A stretch of DNA of 37,782 nucleotides, from positions 1-37,782 of the IMG/VR virus record IMGVR_UViG_3300023500_000013. One strand, 5' to 3'. A program made the position numbers and the translations under genes. The DNA is from a virus. Positions 6,514 through 14,918 of the stretch are shown piece after piece. The stretch's first letter is position 1. Every line of letters starts with the position of its first letter. The notes beneath the pieces are model-generated. The model was not told where the DNA came from, searched no databases, and worked only from the letters and a program-made list of their open reading frames with translations.

Positions 6514-6888
6514 ATGACTCAAGAATTAATCAATGAATGGTATAACTTACAATATAATTTAAAAAAAATGAAGGCTAAGGAGATGTACCTTAGAAAATTA
6601 ATTGTAGCGGATATTAATATCAGTGGTACTGAAAATTCGAAAATATTAAATGTGGGTGACCTCGAACTAAAAGCTACTAAAAAAATTACTTATAGTATTG
6701 ACAAAGATAAGCTTAGTTGTGAGTTTGACGCAATGATGACAATAGAAAAAGACGCAATCAAGTGGACTCCGTCAATAATCATCTCAAAATATAATAAATT
6801 ATCTCCAAACTGCATTTTAAAACAGCGGATTGTAACTATTAAACCAGGCGCCCCTACTCTTTCAGTGGTCAGCACAACGGAGACTTAA
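6514..6888 (+). CDS. Conserved phage protein upstream of Sak4-like gene
   Basis: This 124-residue protein has an N-terminal helical segment (about 1-35) and a beta-rich remainder ending VTIKPGAPTLSV. The pattern (helical start, EGT-like turn, short strands, closing KPGxPxL) is one I associate with small phage proteins found next to Sak4-type ATPases and DUF669 SSBs. Its function is not known to me. AAGGA eight bases upstream supports the start. The stop is two bases before the next start codon, so it is co-translated with the RecA-like gene. Confidence 0.6.
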   Translation: MTQELINEWYNLQYNLKKMKAKEMYLRKLIVADINISGTENSKILNVGDLELKATKKITYSIDKDKLSCEFDAMMTIEKDAIKWTPSIIISKYNKLSPNCILKQRIVTIKPGAPTLSVVSTTET

Positions 6889-6889
6889 A

Positions 6890-7705
6890 ATGGCTCTAAA
6901 ATTTACAACAACATCGGAAGTTGCAGGATGCGTAAAAGCATTAGTATATGGTGACGCTGGCGCAGGTAAAACGGTACTTTGCGGCACATTATCTGATAAC
7001 GTTATAATCAGCGCTGAAAATGGATTATTGTCATTAGCAGATAAAAACATCCCAGTAATCGAAATAGCATCTGCCGATGATTGTTTTGATGCTCTCGCTT
7101 TTGTACAAAATAGCAACGAAGCTAAACAATTTAAAACCGTTAGTTTAGACTCTGTATCAGATATCGCAGAAGTAATGTTAGCAGATTATAAAAAACAGTA
7201 TAAAGACCCTCGGCAGGCGTACGGTATGCTTGCAGATAATATGGGCAATCTAATCAGATCATTTAGAGATTTGTTTAACAAAAATGTGTACGTCACCGCT
7301 AAGATGGCATCATGCCTGGATGAATACTCCGGACTGATTAAATACCATCCAAGCATGCCTGGAAAAAGTTTAACTAACGCCTTGCCATTTTTTTTTGATG
7401 AGGTATTAGCCTTACGTACATATGCGGATGAAAATGGTGAGAATTGGAGATACTTACAAACTGCTATAGATGTGCAATACACAGCTAAAGACAGAAGCGG
7501 CAAGCTCGCATCAAAAGAAAAGCCACACCTTGGCGAATTATTTAATAAAATATTAAATACTGCTAAAAAAGATAATGGTGATATCGCCGAGAAGTCGGCT
7601 GAAATAGAAGAAGTACAGGTAGCTGTAACACCTGTTGGTACTAATAATAAATCCAAGCAAGTTGCAGAACAAAAAACCGAAATTAAAATTGAAAAAGGAA
7701 TATAA
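6890..7705 (+). CDS. Sak4-type RecA-like ATPase (AAA_24)
   Basis: This 271-residue protein is a single-domain RecA-fold ATPase of the phage Sak4 kind, which anneals or exchanges DNA strands together with the phage SSB. Walker A is GDAGAGKT at 21-28. Other family features are ISAENGLLSL, the Walker B-like KTVSLDSVSD and a YGMLADNM block. The C-terminal 40 residues are low-complexity and charged (many E, K, Q). It lies two bases after the preceding gene and four before the DUF669 SSB gene, the usual Sak4/SSB pairing. Expected role: single-strand annealing recombination and replication restart. Confidence 0.8.
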   Translation: MALKFTTTSEVAGCVKALVYGDAGAGKTVLCGTLSDNVIISAENGLLSLADKNIPVIEIASADDCFDALAFVQNSNEAKQFKTVSLDSVSDIAEVMLADYKKQYKDPRQAYGMLADNMGNLIRSFRDLFNKNVYVTAKMASCLDEYSGLIKYHPSMPGKSLTNALPFFFDEVLALRTYADENGENWRYLQTAIDVQYTAKDRSGKLASKEKPHLGELFNKILNTAKKDNGDIAEKSAEIEEVQVAVTPVGTNNKSKQVAEQKTEIKIEKGI

Positions 7706-7708
7706 AAA

Positions 7709-8200
7709 ATGGCACAACTAAACAAGCAATTTAATCCTAACGAGCATCAGAGTATGATGGACTTTTCTGCGCTACCGGCTGGAGAATATATTGCTCGCAT
7801 TACAGCATCTCAAATGAAGCAAACTAAGAATAAACAAGGTCAGTATCTCGAGCTAGAGTACACAGTTAGTACGTCAGGATTTGTTGATCGTAAATTATGG
7901 ACTAGATTAAATTTAGTCAATGACAATCCCAAAGCTGTTGAAATCGCCGAACGCGAATTAAAAAGTATTTGTGACGCTATAGGCGTAGGTGCGATAAATG
8001 ACTCCAACATGTTACATGGTAAACCCATGATCGTAAAAGTCAAAGTTGATCCTGCAACGCCCCAATACAGTGAGGGTAATTCTATCGTGGCTTACAAAAA
8101 AGTTGGCGACATGGGTGAGCCATCCAAAGCAGAAAATGCCTCTAGTGGTGAGCGTCAACCAAATGCTGCTACGGATAATGATAAGCCTGCCTGGGTATAA
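7709..8200 (+). CDS. DUF669 single-stranded DNA-binding protein
   Basis: This 163-residue protein matches the DUF669 family by its opening (FNPNEH, then SALPAGEYIARI), its central KQGQYLELEYTV and its KLWTRLNL block. These are phage SSBs with an OB-fold. The C-terminal tail is hydrophilic and ends DNDKPAWV, a partly acidic, tryptophan-containing tip like those SSBs use to recruit partners. It follows the RecA-like gene by three bases with an AAGGAAT ribosome-binding site. It probably coats single strands for the polymerase, the Sak4-like protein and the nuclease. Confidence 0.8.
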   Translation: MAQLNKQFNPNEHQSMMDFSALPAGEYIARITASQMKQTKNKQGQYLELEYTVSTSGFVDRKLWTRLNLVNDNPKAVEIAERELKSICDAIGVGAINDSNMLHGKPMIVKVKVDPATPQYSEGNSIVAYKKVGDMGEPSKAENASSGERQPNAATDNDKPAWV

Positions 8201-8230
8201 CATAAAAAACTAACAAGTCGAGGACTCATG

Positions 8231-8277
8231 TTACCTGATAAGTTTGCTAATTTAATTTAAACAAACATTTCAGGTAA
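8231..8277 (+). promoter_or_regulatory. Two-part hairpin between SSB and nuclease genes
   Basis: TTACCTGA (8231-8238) pairs with TCAGGTAA (8270-8277), and inside it GTTTG (8242-8246) pairs with CAAAC (8262-8266), separated by a small internal loop. The apical loop is an AT-only-like 15 bases. No T-run follows. It may be an attenuator, an RNase site or a protein-binding site in the 131-bp gap before the nuclease gene, whose own ribosome-binding site is CGGAG. Confidence 0.5.
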
Positions 8278-8331
8278 TGCTGTTTCAAAAAACTTAGGAA
8301 CTTAAAGTAATTTTAAACAACGGAGCATAAC

Positions 8332-9186
8332 ATGGCAATAATACCACCCCCTAGTAACCCTGTAAAATCCGCAATAGAAAATAAAACTTATCCACAAGAA
8401 AAACGCGAGTATCTAGGTATGTCAGGTATAGGACGTAATTGTGCAAGACAGCAATGGTACGGTTGGAGGTGGGTTAAAGATTTACAGGTCGGGGCAAGGG
8501 TTAACCGCATTTTTAAAAGAGGTGACCTGGAGGAACCCAGAATAATAGCAGACTTGAGGGCTGTAGGTATACTATTTTCAGATGATCAACTAGAAATTAG
8601 TGACGTGACTGGACACAGTAAAGGACATATTGACGGCACTGTAATTAATGTGCCCGGCTGCGAAAAAACTAAACATCTAGTGGAATTTAAAACGATGAAA
8701 AATTCAAAATTTAACGAAATTAAAAAAAAATCACTTTTGCTAGGATTTAACAACGCTCTAAAAATAATTAACTCAGCTTATTGGTGTCAAATACAAGCAT
8801 ACATGGGCTATCTTGGTCTCACACGGTGTTTGTATGTAATAGCAAATAAAGACAATGAGGACCGTCTATACGAGCGAGTAAAGTTTGTACCTGAGCAGTT
8901 TTTGCTTATCAAGTCCAGAATAATGGATATACTGTCAAGGGATTGTCCACCCGACCGAATATCTGAGCGAGAGGATTGGTACGAATGTAAATGGTGTGAT
9001 TTTAAGTCAGTATGCTTTAACCATGAGCTACCATTAAAAAATTGCCGAACTTGTAAGTTTGTTAATTTAATTTATAATGGTGGCTGGCAATGCGGTTTTA
9101 ATAAAAACAAAAACAATAACTTATCTAAAGACGACCAATTAAAAGGATGCGAACAACACTGCTATATCCAAGGATTACAAAAATAA
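8332..9186 (+). CDS. PD-(D/E)XK nuclease, Cas4/RecB-like
   Basis: This 284-residue nuclease has the PD-(D/E)XK core GHIDG (H99, D101) followed by LVEFK (E118, K120). It carries C37 and a C-terminal cluster CKWC...C...C...C with more Cys up to the end, as in iron-sulfur Cas4-type exonucleases. The likely role is resecting DNA ends for the Sak4-like recombinase and SSB. The start has CGGAGC nine bases upstream. It lies after a structured 131-bp gap and 18 bases before the SF2 helicase, echoing the nuclease-helicase pairing of AddB/RecB systems. The extra C-terminal Cys-rich 40 residues may form a separate zinc or iron-sulfur site. Confidence 0.78.
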   Translation: MAIIPPPSNPVKSAIENKTYPQEKREYLGMSGIGRNCARQQWYGWRWVKDLQVGARVNRIFKRGDLEEPRIIADLRAVGILFSDDQLEISDVTGHSKGHIDGTVINVPGCEKTKHLVEFKTMKNSKFNEIKKKSLLLGFNNALKIINSAYWCQIQAYMGYLGLTRCLYVIANKDNEDRLYERVKFVPEQFLLIKSRIMDILSRDCPPDRISEREDWYECKWCDFKSVCFNHELPLKNCRTCKFVNLIYNGGWQCGFNKNKNNNLSKDDQLKGCEQHCYIQGLQK

Positions 9187-9204
9187 ATTGTACAAATAAA
9201 TATT

Positions 9205-10770
9205 ATGATTGCTAGATGGTACCAAAAAGAGGCCGAAGAGAAAACATTCGATTTTTTAGCTGACCACCCTGGTAAAAATCCACTTATCGTATGCCCTACT
9301 GGATCCGGTAAATCATTTATACTGAGCTCTATTACAAAGCGGCTTGTTGATAGAGGTGACAAAGTTTTAATCATATCACATGTTGAGCAGATAATTGAGC
9401 AAGATTATAGTGCTCTCTTAAGAGTATTGCCAGAGGAGTTAGTAGGTGTATACTCTGCAAGTATGGGCCGCAAAGAAATAAAGCGTGTAACAGTAGCGTC
9501 AATACAATCAATTTATCGCAAAGCAAACTTATTTGGGTTATATGATTATATCATCGTAGATGAGGCTCACACTATACCTTTGGAGGGCTCCGGAATGTAT
9601 CGCACATTAATACAAGGGGTAGGTAAAGTCACAGTTATAGGGCTCACTGCTACACCTTTTAGGTTGGGTGTAGGCAATCTCATAGACTGTGATGATGCTC
9701 TCTTTGACAACATTATTATAGATATACCCGTCGAAAAACTTATTAGAGAGGGGTATTTATCCAGTCTACTCACAAACGCTACAAAAAATGCAATAGACGT
9801 ATCAGGTGTCGGTACAGTAGCAGGAGATTATGCCAAAGTTGCGTTGTCTAAAAAAGTAGACACCAATGCCATAACTTTAAAAATCGTCGAAGAACTATTA
9901 TCGTATAAAGATAAACGTGAGCATTGGTTACTATTTTCAATCGACATCAAGCATGCCGAACATATAAATAAGTTGCTTGTAGATAATGGTATTAAAAGTG
10001 ACGTAATACATAGTAAGCAAAGTAAACAAAAAAAAACAGAGTCAATTAAAAGATTTAAGTCAGGTGACTTGCAATGCCTTGTAAGTGTTGCGACACTTAC
10101 CACCGGCTTTGATTGTCCCAGCATAGATTTAATTGGTTTAGTACGACCTACTCAATCACCTGTACTACATATACAGATGATAGGCCGAGGGCTACGAATA
10201 GCTCAAGGCAAACAAAACTGCTTAGTATTAGATTTTGCTGGTAATATCATGCGTCTAGGACCTATCAATGATGTGCACATAAAAATCAAAGGAAAAAATA
10301 AAAATAAAGGGCAACCTGTTATAAAAGAGTGTGTTAAGTGCAATAGTCATGTTCCGGCAGGGGCTAAAACATGTTATTTTTGCGGATATATTTTTCCACC
10401 TCCTGCAAGCATGCTCGAATATAAAGCTAGCAATTTAGATATAATAAAAAATAAATCCGAACATACAGAAAATGGATGGTACCCTGTAACACACATTAGT
10501 TATATGTCTTATATGAGTTTTAAAAAAAGACGATCAATGAAAGTAGTTTACACTTTGGGCAACCACAAACAAGTTGCAGAATACATAAATCCTTTTGAAA
10601 ATACCAGATCAAGTTATAATAACATGCAATGGTGGAATTACCGTACAACGCTAAATCTGCCCTCTACAATAGCAGGTATGGTATCATTAAGTAATAAATT
10701 AAAACAACCTCGCATGTTGGAAGTAATTTTTCAAAAAAAATACTCAAAAATTAAAACATTCTCTTTTTAA
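9205..10770 (+). CDS. Superfamily 2 DNA helicase with C-terminal zinc ribbon
   Basis: This 521-residue helicase has motif I PTGSGKS at 31-37, motif II DEAH at 119-122, motif III LTATPFR and motif VI QMIGRGLR. This is the type I restriction/RecG/UvsW-like SF2 layout. After the two RecA lobes comes a four-Cys zinc ribbon (CVKC and CYFC) and a basic C-terminus. It may remodel forks or Holliday junctions as T4 UvsW does, or act with the nuclease just upstream. The start ATG at 9205 lacks a clear ribosome-binding site; coupling to the upstream gene 18 bases away is plausible. Confidence 0.85.
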   Translation: MIARWYQKEAEEKTFDFLADHPGKNPLIVCPTGSGKSFILSSITKRLVDRGDKVLIISHVEQIIEQDYSALLRVLPEELVGVYSASMGRKEIKRVTVASIQSIYRKANLFGLYDYIIVDEAHTIPLEGSGMYRTLIQGVGKVTVIGLTATPFRLGVGNLIDCDDALFDNIIIDIPVEKLIREGYLSSLLTNATKNAIDVSGVGTVAGDYAKVALSKKVDTNAITLKIVEELLSYKDKREHWLLFSIDIKHAEHINKLLVDNGIKSDVIHSKQSKQKKTESIKRFKSGDLQCLVSVATLTTGFDCPSIDLIGLVRPTQSPVLHIQMIGRGLRIAQGKQNCLVLDFAGNIMRLGPINDVHIKIKGKNKNKGQPVIKECVKCNSHVPAGAKTCYFCGYIFPPPASMLEYKASNLDIIKNKSEHTENGWYPVTHISYMSYMSFKKRRSMKVVYTLGNHKQVAEYINPFENTRSSYNNMQWWNYRTTLNLPSTIAGMVSLSNKLKQPRMLEVIFQKKYSKIKTFSF

Positions 10771-10780
10771 TTAGTATAAT
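10751..10780 (+). promoter_or_regulatory. Possible promoter for DNA polymerase gene
   Basis: TATAAT at 10775-10780 with a weak TTAAAA at 10751-10756 (18-bp spacer). The polymerase ATG is only 21 bases past the -10 box and lacks a Shine-Dalgarno sequence, so the leader would be very short. Confidence 0.35.
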
Positions 10781-10801
10781 AACTAAAATTATCAAAAATT
10801 T

Positions 10802-12736
10802 ATGATTATTTATGATTTAGAAACATTTCCGAACATTTTTACAGCCACTTATCTTGATGTAGAGGCGCGTGAAATGAAAGTAATTGAAATAAGTACCAGA
10901 ATTAACGAAATAAATAAATTAATTGACTGGCTTGGTATGTTGTATACAGATAACAAAACAATGGTTGGATTTAATAACCTCGGTTTTGATTATCCGATTA
11001 TACATCACATCATGAATAATTACGATAACTTAACTGTTGATGACATATACAGCGTGGCACAAGGATTAATAAATACACCTTGGGATTTAAGGCATACAAA
11101 CATGGTACGAAAACCACTAATCAAACAACTAGACCTGATGAAGGTACACCATTTTGACAATGTCACACGTTCAACATCTTTAAAAATGTTGGAAATAAAT
11201 ATGCAAATGTCAAATGTTGAAGACTTACCTTTTAAACCAGGTACAGTGCTAACAGATGCGCAAATGGACACACTCATTGAATATAATAAGCATGATGTAT
11301 TATCTACTTTTAATTTTTACAAAAAATCAAAAGAACAAATCCAGTTAAGGTATGATTTATCAGAGATATATGGCGTCGATATGTTAAATCATTCTGATGC
11401 TAAAATTGGTTCGCAGATATTTATAAAATCGTTAGAAGAAGTAGGGGTGAGATGTTTTGAGTATATTAACGGCAAACGACAAGCCATACAAACTGTAAGA
11501 AAGGATGTATCTTTAGTGGATTGTATAGTACCTTACATCAAATTTGAAAATTATGAGTTTAAAAGGATTTTAAAAATATTTGAAAATAAAATAATTAGCG
11601 ATACCAAATGTGTATTTAAAGATTTAAAATGTATTGTTAACAAGGTTGAATATATATTTGGTGTTGGAGGTTTACACGCGTCAGTAAATAATAAATCTAT
11701 ATTAACTACCAATAAACGGTCAATAGTGGATGTGGATGTAAAAAGTTATTACCCTAATCTGGCTATAAAAAATCAAATGTATCCTGCTCATTTAAGCGAG
11801 CAGTTTTGTCAAATATATGAAAAGTTATACATTGAAAGAAATAAACACCCTAAATCATCTGGGCTGAACGCTGCTTTAAAGATTGCATTAAATGGTATTT
11901 TTGGCAATAGTGGTAATAAGTATTCTCCTTTTTACGACATAAAATACTTATTAACTATAACAACAATTGGTCAATTATCATTATTGATGCTTGTAGATAT
12001 GTTGTTAAAAATACCAACTATTGAGATTATACAGTGTAATACAGATGGTATAACTTATCATGTTGACAACGAATTTATTGATCTTTGTCAGCAAGAGTGC
12101 GATAAATGGCAAAATATCACCAAACTAGAATTAGAAACAGTTAATTATTCCAGGGTTTGGGTAAGGGACGTTAATAATTATATTGCTGAGTATGATGACG
12201 GAAGTTTGAAAAGAAAAGGGGTTTTTTGTTATGGGGATGAAATCGGGTGGAGCCAAAATCACTCGATGCAGGTTGTAGCCAAGGCCTTGACAGCTTACTT
12301 TGTGAGAGGCCAGTCCGTTCGGTCATTTGTGGAATCTCATGATGATTTATATGATTTTATGATCGCGCTGAAGGTGCCTAAAACAGCAAGATTAATGTGG
12401 TCAGGTGTCCGCTTGCCCTCCACCTTACGGTATATTGTATCAGATGATGGATGTCAGCTGACCAAGATAATGCCAGCAAAGGGCAAAATAGGCGACTATA
12501 AGCGAGCAAATAGTTTGGATAATGATTACTATGACTACATAAAAAAACAAGTAGGATCTAAATGGGACGCAAGGATTAATACTAAAAATAGGTCGAAGTA
12601 CGAGAATAGGACAATGTCAATTAATGCTGGATATGATATTATACCTTGTATGCACATTGATGATTTAGATGGTGCCGATATTAACTACCAATTTTACATA
12701 GACCAAGCAAATAAAATAATTGATAAATTTAATTAA
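10802..12736 (+). CDS. Family B-type DNA polymerase with 3'-5' exonuclease
   Basis: This 644-residue replicative polymerase carries exonuclease motifs DLE (5-7, Exo I), NNLGFD (58-63, Exo II) and YNKHD (161-165, Exo III). Polymerase motifs follow: A as DVKSYYPNL (312-320), B as KIALNGIFG (360-368) and C as NTDG (413-416). In motif C the first Asp of the usual DTD is Asn, while the essential second Asp is kept. It is shorter than T4-type enzymes and has no obvious thumb extension or terminal-protein region that I can recognise. A short-leader promoter lies just upstream, and a repeated promoter starts at its stop codon. Confidence 0.85.
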   Translation: MIIYDLETFPNIFTATYLDVEAREMKVIEISTRINEINKLIDWLGMLYTDNKTMVGFNNLGFDYPIIHHIMNNYDNLTVDDIYSVAQGLINTPWDLRHTNMVRKPLIKQLDLMKVHHFDNVTRSTSLKMLEINMQMSNVEDLPFKPGTVLTDAQMDTLIEYNKHDVLSTFNFYKKSKEQIQLRYDLSEIYGVDMLNHSDAKIGSQIFIKSLEEVGVRCFEYINGKRQAIQTVRKDVSLVDCIVPYIKFENYEFKRILKIFENKIISDTKCVFKDLKCIVNKVEYIFGVGGLHASVNNKSILTTNKRSIVDVDVKSYYPNLAIKNQMYPAHLSEQFCQIYEKLYIERNKHPKSSGLNAALKIALNGIFGNSGNKYSPFYDIKYLLTITTIGQLSLLMLVDMLLKIPTIEIIQCNTDGITYHVDNEFIDLCQQECDKWQNITKLELETVNYSRVWVRDVNNYIAEYDDGSLKRKGVFCYGDEIGWSQNHSMQVVAKALTAYFVRGQSVRSFVESHDDLYDFMIALKVPKTARLMWSGVRLPSTLRYIVSDDGCQLTKIMPAKGKIGDYKRANSLDNDYYDYIKKQVGSKWDARINTKNRSKYENRTMSINAGYDIIPCMHIDDLDGADINYQFYIDQANKIIDKFN

Positions 12737-12784
12737 ATAACTGTACTTTATTTATTTAATAGTTTATAATTACTCATACTTTAA
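12735..12784 (+). promoter_or_regulatory. Repeated phage promoter, copy 2
   Basis: The 41 bp at 12735-12775 match 3184-3224 with one difference (A for T at 12754). TGTACT (12742-12747), a 17-bp spacer and TATAAT (12765-12770) form the core. TACTTTA again occurs on both sides of the core, with 2 bp less spacing than in copy 1. It drives the small gene at 12811 and the ligase block. Confidence 0.65.
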
Positions 12785-12810
12785 AAAAGACGCAAAAACA
12801 GGATAAGAAA

Positions 12811-13104
12811 ATGACTGTGAAACAATCAATAGAATTGGATGTGTTTGAAAGATCTATGGATTTATTACATAACGCTCCAAGACTGATATGGGAAATGGAC
12901 GAAATTACATACTTTAGATGTAGACAACTCAGGGATGGGCAAGGCAAGCACTTATGCATCAAGGATATAGAGTTTCCAGATGCGCCTGGAACATTATTTG
13001 GGTATGACATACATATATGTAGAGGTAAAAGTACGATACATCGTCTGTTATATTTATTTGAGGACGGGACATCTGTTATTATAGATGAGGCTAAAAAAAG
13101 ATGA
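12811..13104 (+). CDS. Small hypothetical protein after repeated promoter
   Basis: I recognise no family in this 97-residue protein. It is mixed helix and strand, with a compact RDGQGKHLCI turn and a basic C-terminus, and no membrane segment or zinc motif. It is the first gene after the second copy of the repeated promoter and has AGGA seven bases before its ATG. Its stop overlaps the next start as ATGA, so the two are translationally coupled. Its shared control with the putative regulator at 3269 suggests similar timing. Confidence 0.6.
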   Translation: MTVKQSIELDVFERSMDLLHNAPRLIWEMDEITYFRCRQLRDGQGKHLCIKDIEFPDAPGTLFGYDIHICRGKSTIHRLLYLFEDGTSVIIDEAKKR

Positions 13105-13301
13105 CTAAAAATCAATTTAAGGACTATTTGATAAAGCAAGGGTATAAACAAGTAGCGTTTTATCCAAACAGGCTTACTTTTGATAAAGAGATACGATGCA
13201 GTTTAGGGGCAAAATCATTCAAGCTAGAACTGTTAGTTCGCGGTGAATGGAAATTAGTATATTCTAACAAATATAATAAAGCTAAAAATTACAGTTTTTG
13301 A
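13101..13301 (+). CDS. Small basic hypothetical protein
   Basis: This 66-residue basic protein starts in an ATGA overlap with the preceding gene. The first half (NQFKDYLIKQGYKQVAFYPN) looks like a small alpha-beta fold; the end is rich in Lys, Asn and Tyr. No family is recognised. It lies between a hypothetical protein and DNA ligase, within the operon driven by the repeated promoter, so a DNA-related accessory role is possible but not shown. Confidence 0.5.
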   Translation: MTKNQFKDYLIKQGYKQVAFYPNRLTFDKEIRCSLGAKSFKLELLVRGEWKLVYSNKYNKAKNYSF

Positions 13302-13356
13302 TAATGAGTTTAGACTTATGGACTTAAAATAAGTAATCTACAAACAGGCATTAAAA

Positions 13357-14397
13357 ATGACAAATCTATATGCAAGAGATGCAAAAAATAATATTAGGGT
13401 GTGGGGTATTGAGCCTTATGGTACTTATGGTTTAGTCACAAGTAGTGGTATTTTAGGTGGAGCTATTACAAACAAGACAGTTAAAGTAACACCTAAAGCT
13501 AACAGAACACAACGTGAACAAGTACGGCTAGAAATAGAGTCCAGAATAAAAATAAAAATAGATGCTGGTTTTGTCAAATCTATCGAAGAGGCTAAAACAA
13601 ATGAAAGGACTAATGCTTTAGGTTTTAAAAGACCAATGTTGGCCATGGCTAAAGTTTTTGACTTTGACTCTGTTAATAGTCATGTACAGATTAAGTATGA
13701 CGGGCTTAGATGCTTGATAACAAATATAGATGGTAAGCTATACGCTTATTCAAAAACTGGTAAAATGTTTGATTGTATCGACCATATACTTGATGGTATA
13801 AACATACCCGAGGGGGTGACAATTGACGGCGAATTATACAGCCATAAGACACCGTTACAGACTATAAATAGCTGGGTAAAAAGAAAACAAAAAGATACAA
13901 AAAAGCTGGACTACAGGTGCTATGATATTGTAAATGATCACTGTTTTGAGGATCGAATAATTCAATTGCAAAAATATAACCTAGGAAAATTTGCAAGAGT
14001 AGTTAAGACCTGGAGGATGGCAGAAATTGATATTACTAGACTATTTAACGAGGTCAGAGAAGATGGTTATGAGGGACTAATTATTAGACAGCCTAATTTT
14101 GGCTACCAGAGCGGCAAAAGAAATAAAGCTATGATTAAAGTCAAGCAGTTTTTAGATGGTGAATTTATCATTTGTGGTATAAATGCAACAAAGGAGGGGT
14201 TTGCGAGGTTACTTTTAAAAACTGCTACAGGGAGATCATTTGTAGTTCTGGCGCCAGGAACCCATGCTGAAAAAAGGGAAATATTAAACAATGCGAAAGA
14301 TTATATTGGGACATTTATAAATATAACATATGCCCATACGTCAATAGATGGTATACCTCAACAACCGATAGCGAGGTATTTTCGTGATTTTGAATAA
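13357..14397 (+). CDS. ATP-dependent DNA ligase
   Basis: This 346-residue ligase seals nicks by an AMP-lysine intermediate. The nucleophile motif I is KYDGLR, with K113. Motifs IV and V are seen as EGLIIR and IKVKQF, and DGELY marks motif III. The N-terminal 85 residues precede the adenylation domain; NIRVWGIEPYG looks like a WGR-type region known from some phage ligases. The C-terminal part (FARLLLKTATGRSFVVLAP onward) is a short OB-fold. It serves replication alongside the phage polymerase. The GTG start of the next gene lies 14 bp inside its 3' end. Confidence 0.88.
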   Translation: MTNLYARDAKNNIRVWGIEPYGTYGLVTSSGILGGAITNKTVKVTPKANRTQREQVRLEIESRIKIKIDAGFVKSIEEAKTNERTNALGFKRPMLAMAKVFDFDSVNSHVQIKYDGLRCLITNIDGKLYAYSKTGKMFDCIDHILDGINIPEGVTIDGELYSHKTPLQTINSWVKRKQKDTKKLDYRCYDIVNDHCFEDRIIQLQKYNLGKFARVVKTWRMAEIDITRLFNEVREDGYEGLIIRQPNFGYQSGKRNKAMIKVKQFLDGEFIICGINATKEGFARLLLKTATGRSFVVLAPGTHAEKREILNNAKDYIGTFINITYAHTSIDGIPQQPIARYFRDFE

Positions 14398-14584
14398 TAT
14401 AAATAAAGATAATTGTCCTATATGTGGGTGCAAAGATGTAGAGATATTTGACCATGCCGAAGTAATAATACCAGATAAGTACACTGAGTACAATTGTAAA
14501 GACTGCGGATGGCTTGTCGGAGTGATTGATAATTCTCCCTACGTGAGTTGCTATGATTTTAAAGATTTCGTGATAGAAATATAA
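14384..14584 (+). CDS. Small zinc-ribbon-like protein
   Basis: This 66-residue protein starts with GTG inside the ligase gene, with GAGG about eight bases upstream (gcgaggt). CPICGC near residue 11 and CKDCGW near residue 38 give a CxxC...CxxC pattern typical of a zinc ribbon. Such small phage proteins are common and mostly uncharacterised. The overlap with ligase and AAGGAAA right after its stop indicate that it is part of a chain of small co-translated genes. Confidence 0.6.
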   Translation: MILNNINKDNCPICGCKDVEIFDHAEVIIPDKYTEYNCKDCGWLVGVIDNSPYVSCYDFKDFVIEI

Positions 14585-14598
14585 CAAGGAAATACCGG

Positions 14599-14733
14599 AT
14601 GCAAATCGAAATAAAATCCAATAGTACAAAAAAGTCCAACGAAGAACAGATGTCAGACATGCTACACACATTGGAGAAAATCGACGAGGAAACTCAGTTA
14701 CAAGCAGGATTAGAATATGAGGCTATGACATGA
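14599..14733 (+). CDS. 44-residue acidic small protein
   Basis: An open frame from ATG 14599 encodes 44 residues rich in Glu, Gln and Met (MQIEIKSNSTKKSNEEQMSD at the start). It has a good ribosome-binding site, AAGGAAAT, eight bases upstream, and ends in an ATGA overlap with the next gene at 14730. These two signals make it a credible gene despite its size. It is predicted to be a soluble single helix; no family is recognised. Confidence 0.55.
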   Translation: MQIEIKSNSTKKSNEEQMSDMLHTLEKIDEETQLQAGLEYEAMT

Positions 14734-14918
14734 TAATTATCTTTGCAATTTTTATATGTATTTTTATACTAAATTTACTAATCATACGACTGACTGATGT
14801 TTTTGATATCGAAAACGACATTATAAATTCAATTTTATCGTTAGTATTTATTTTGTCAACATTAATAATTGTAGTTAGCTTTACACTGCTATCAGCAAGT
14901 ATACTCGTTTGTGATTAA
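14730..14918 (+). CDS. Small two-segment membrane protein
   Basis: This 62-residue protein is almost wholly hydrophobic. Two membrane segments (about 2-20 and 33-58) are joined by an acidic loop (DVFDIENDI). The start overlaps the previous gene as ATGA. It is the last rightward gene and its stop overlaps the stop of the leftward gene by 4 bp. Size and topology resemble small holins, antiholins or other inner-membrane phage proteins, but it is in the early block and far from the amidase. Its function is unknown. Confidence 0.55.
   Translation: MIIIFAIFICIFILNLLIIRLTDVFDIENDIINSILSLVFILSTLIIVVSFTLLSASILVCD

Noticed and set aside
7186-7725. Leftward frame across the Sak4-like gene
   Set aside because: Opposite a clear P-loop ATPase gene, Cys/Phe/Ser-rich, and no promoter or ribosome-binding site.
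8228-8260. Ten-codon open frame inside the hairpin before the nuclease gene
   Set aside because: No ribosome-binding site and fully contained in the inverted repeat.
3184-12775. The 41-bp repeats as attachment sites or ends of a mobile element
   Set aside because: They contain good promoter boxes and sit before genes with ribosome-binding sites; no integrase or transposase lies between them.
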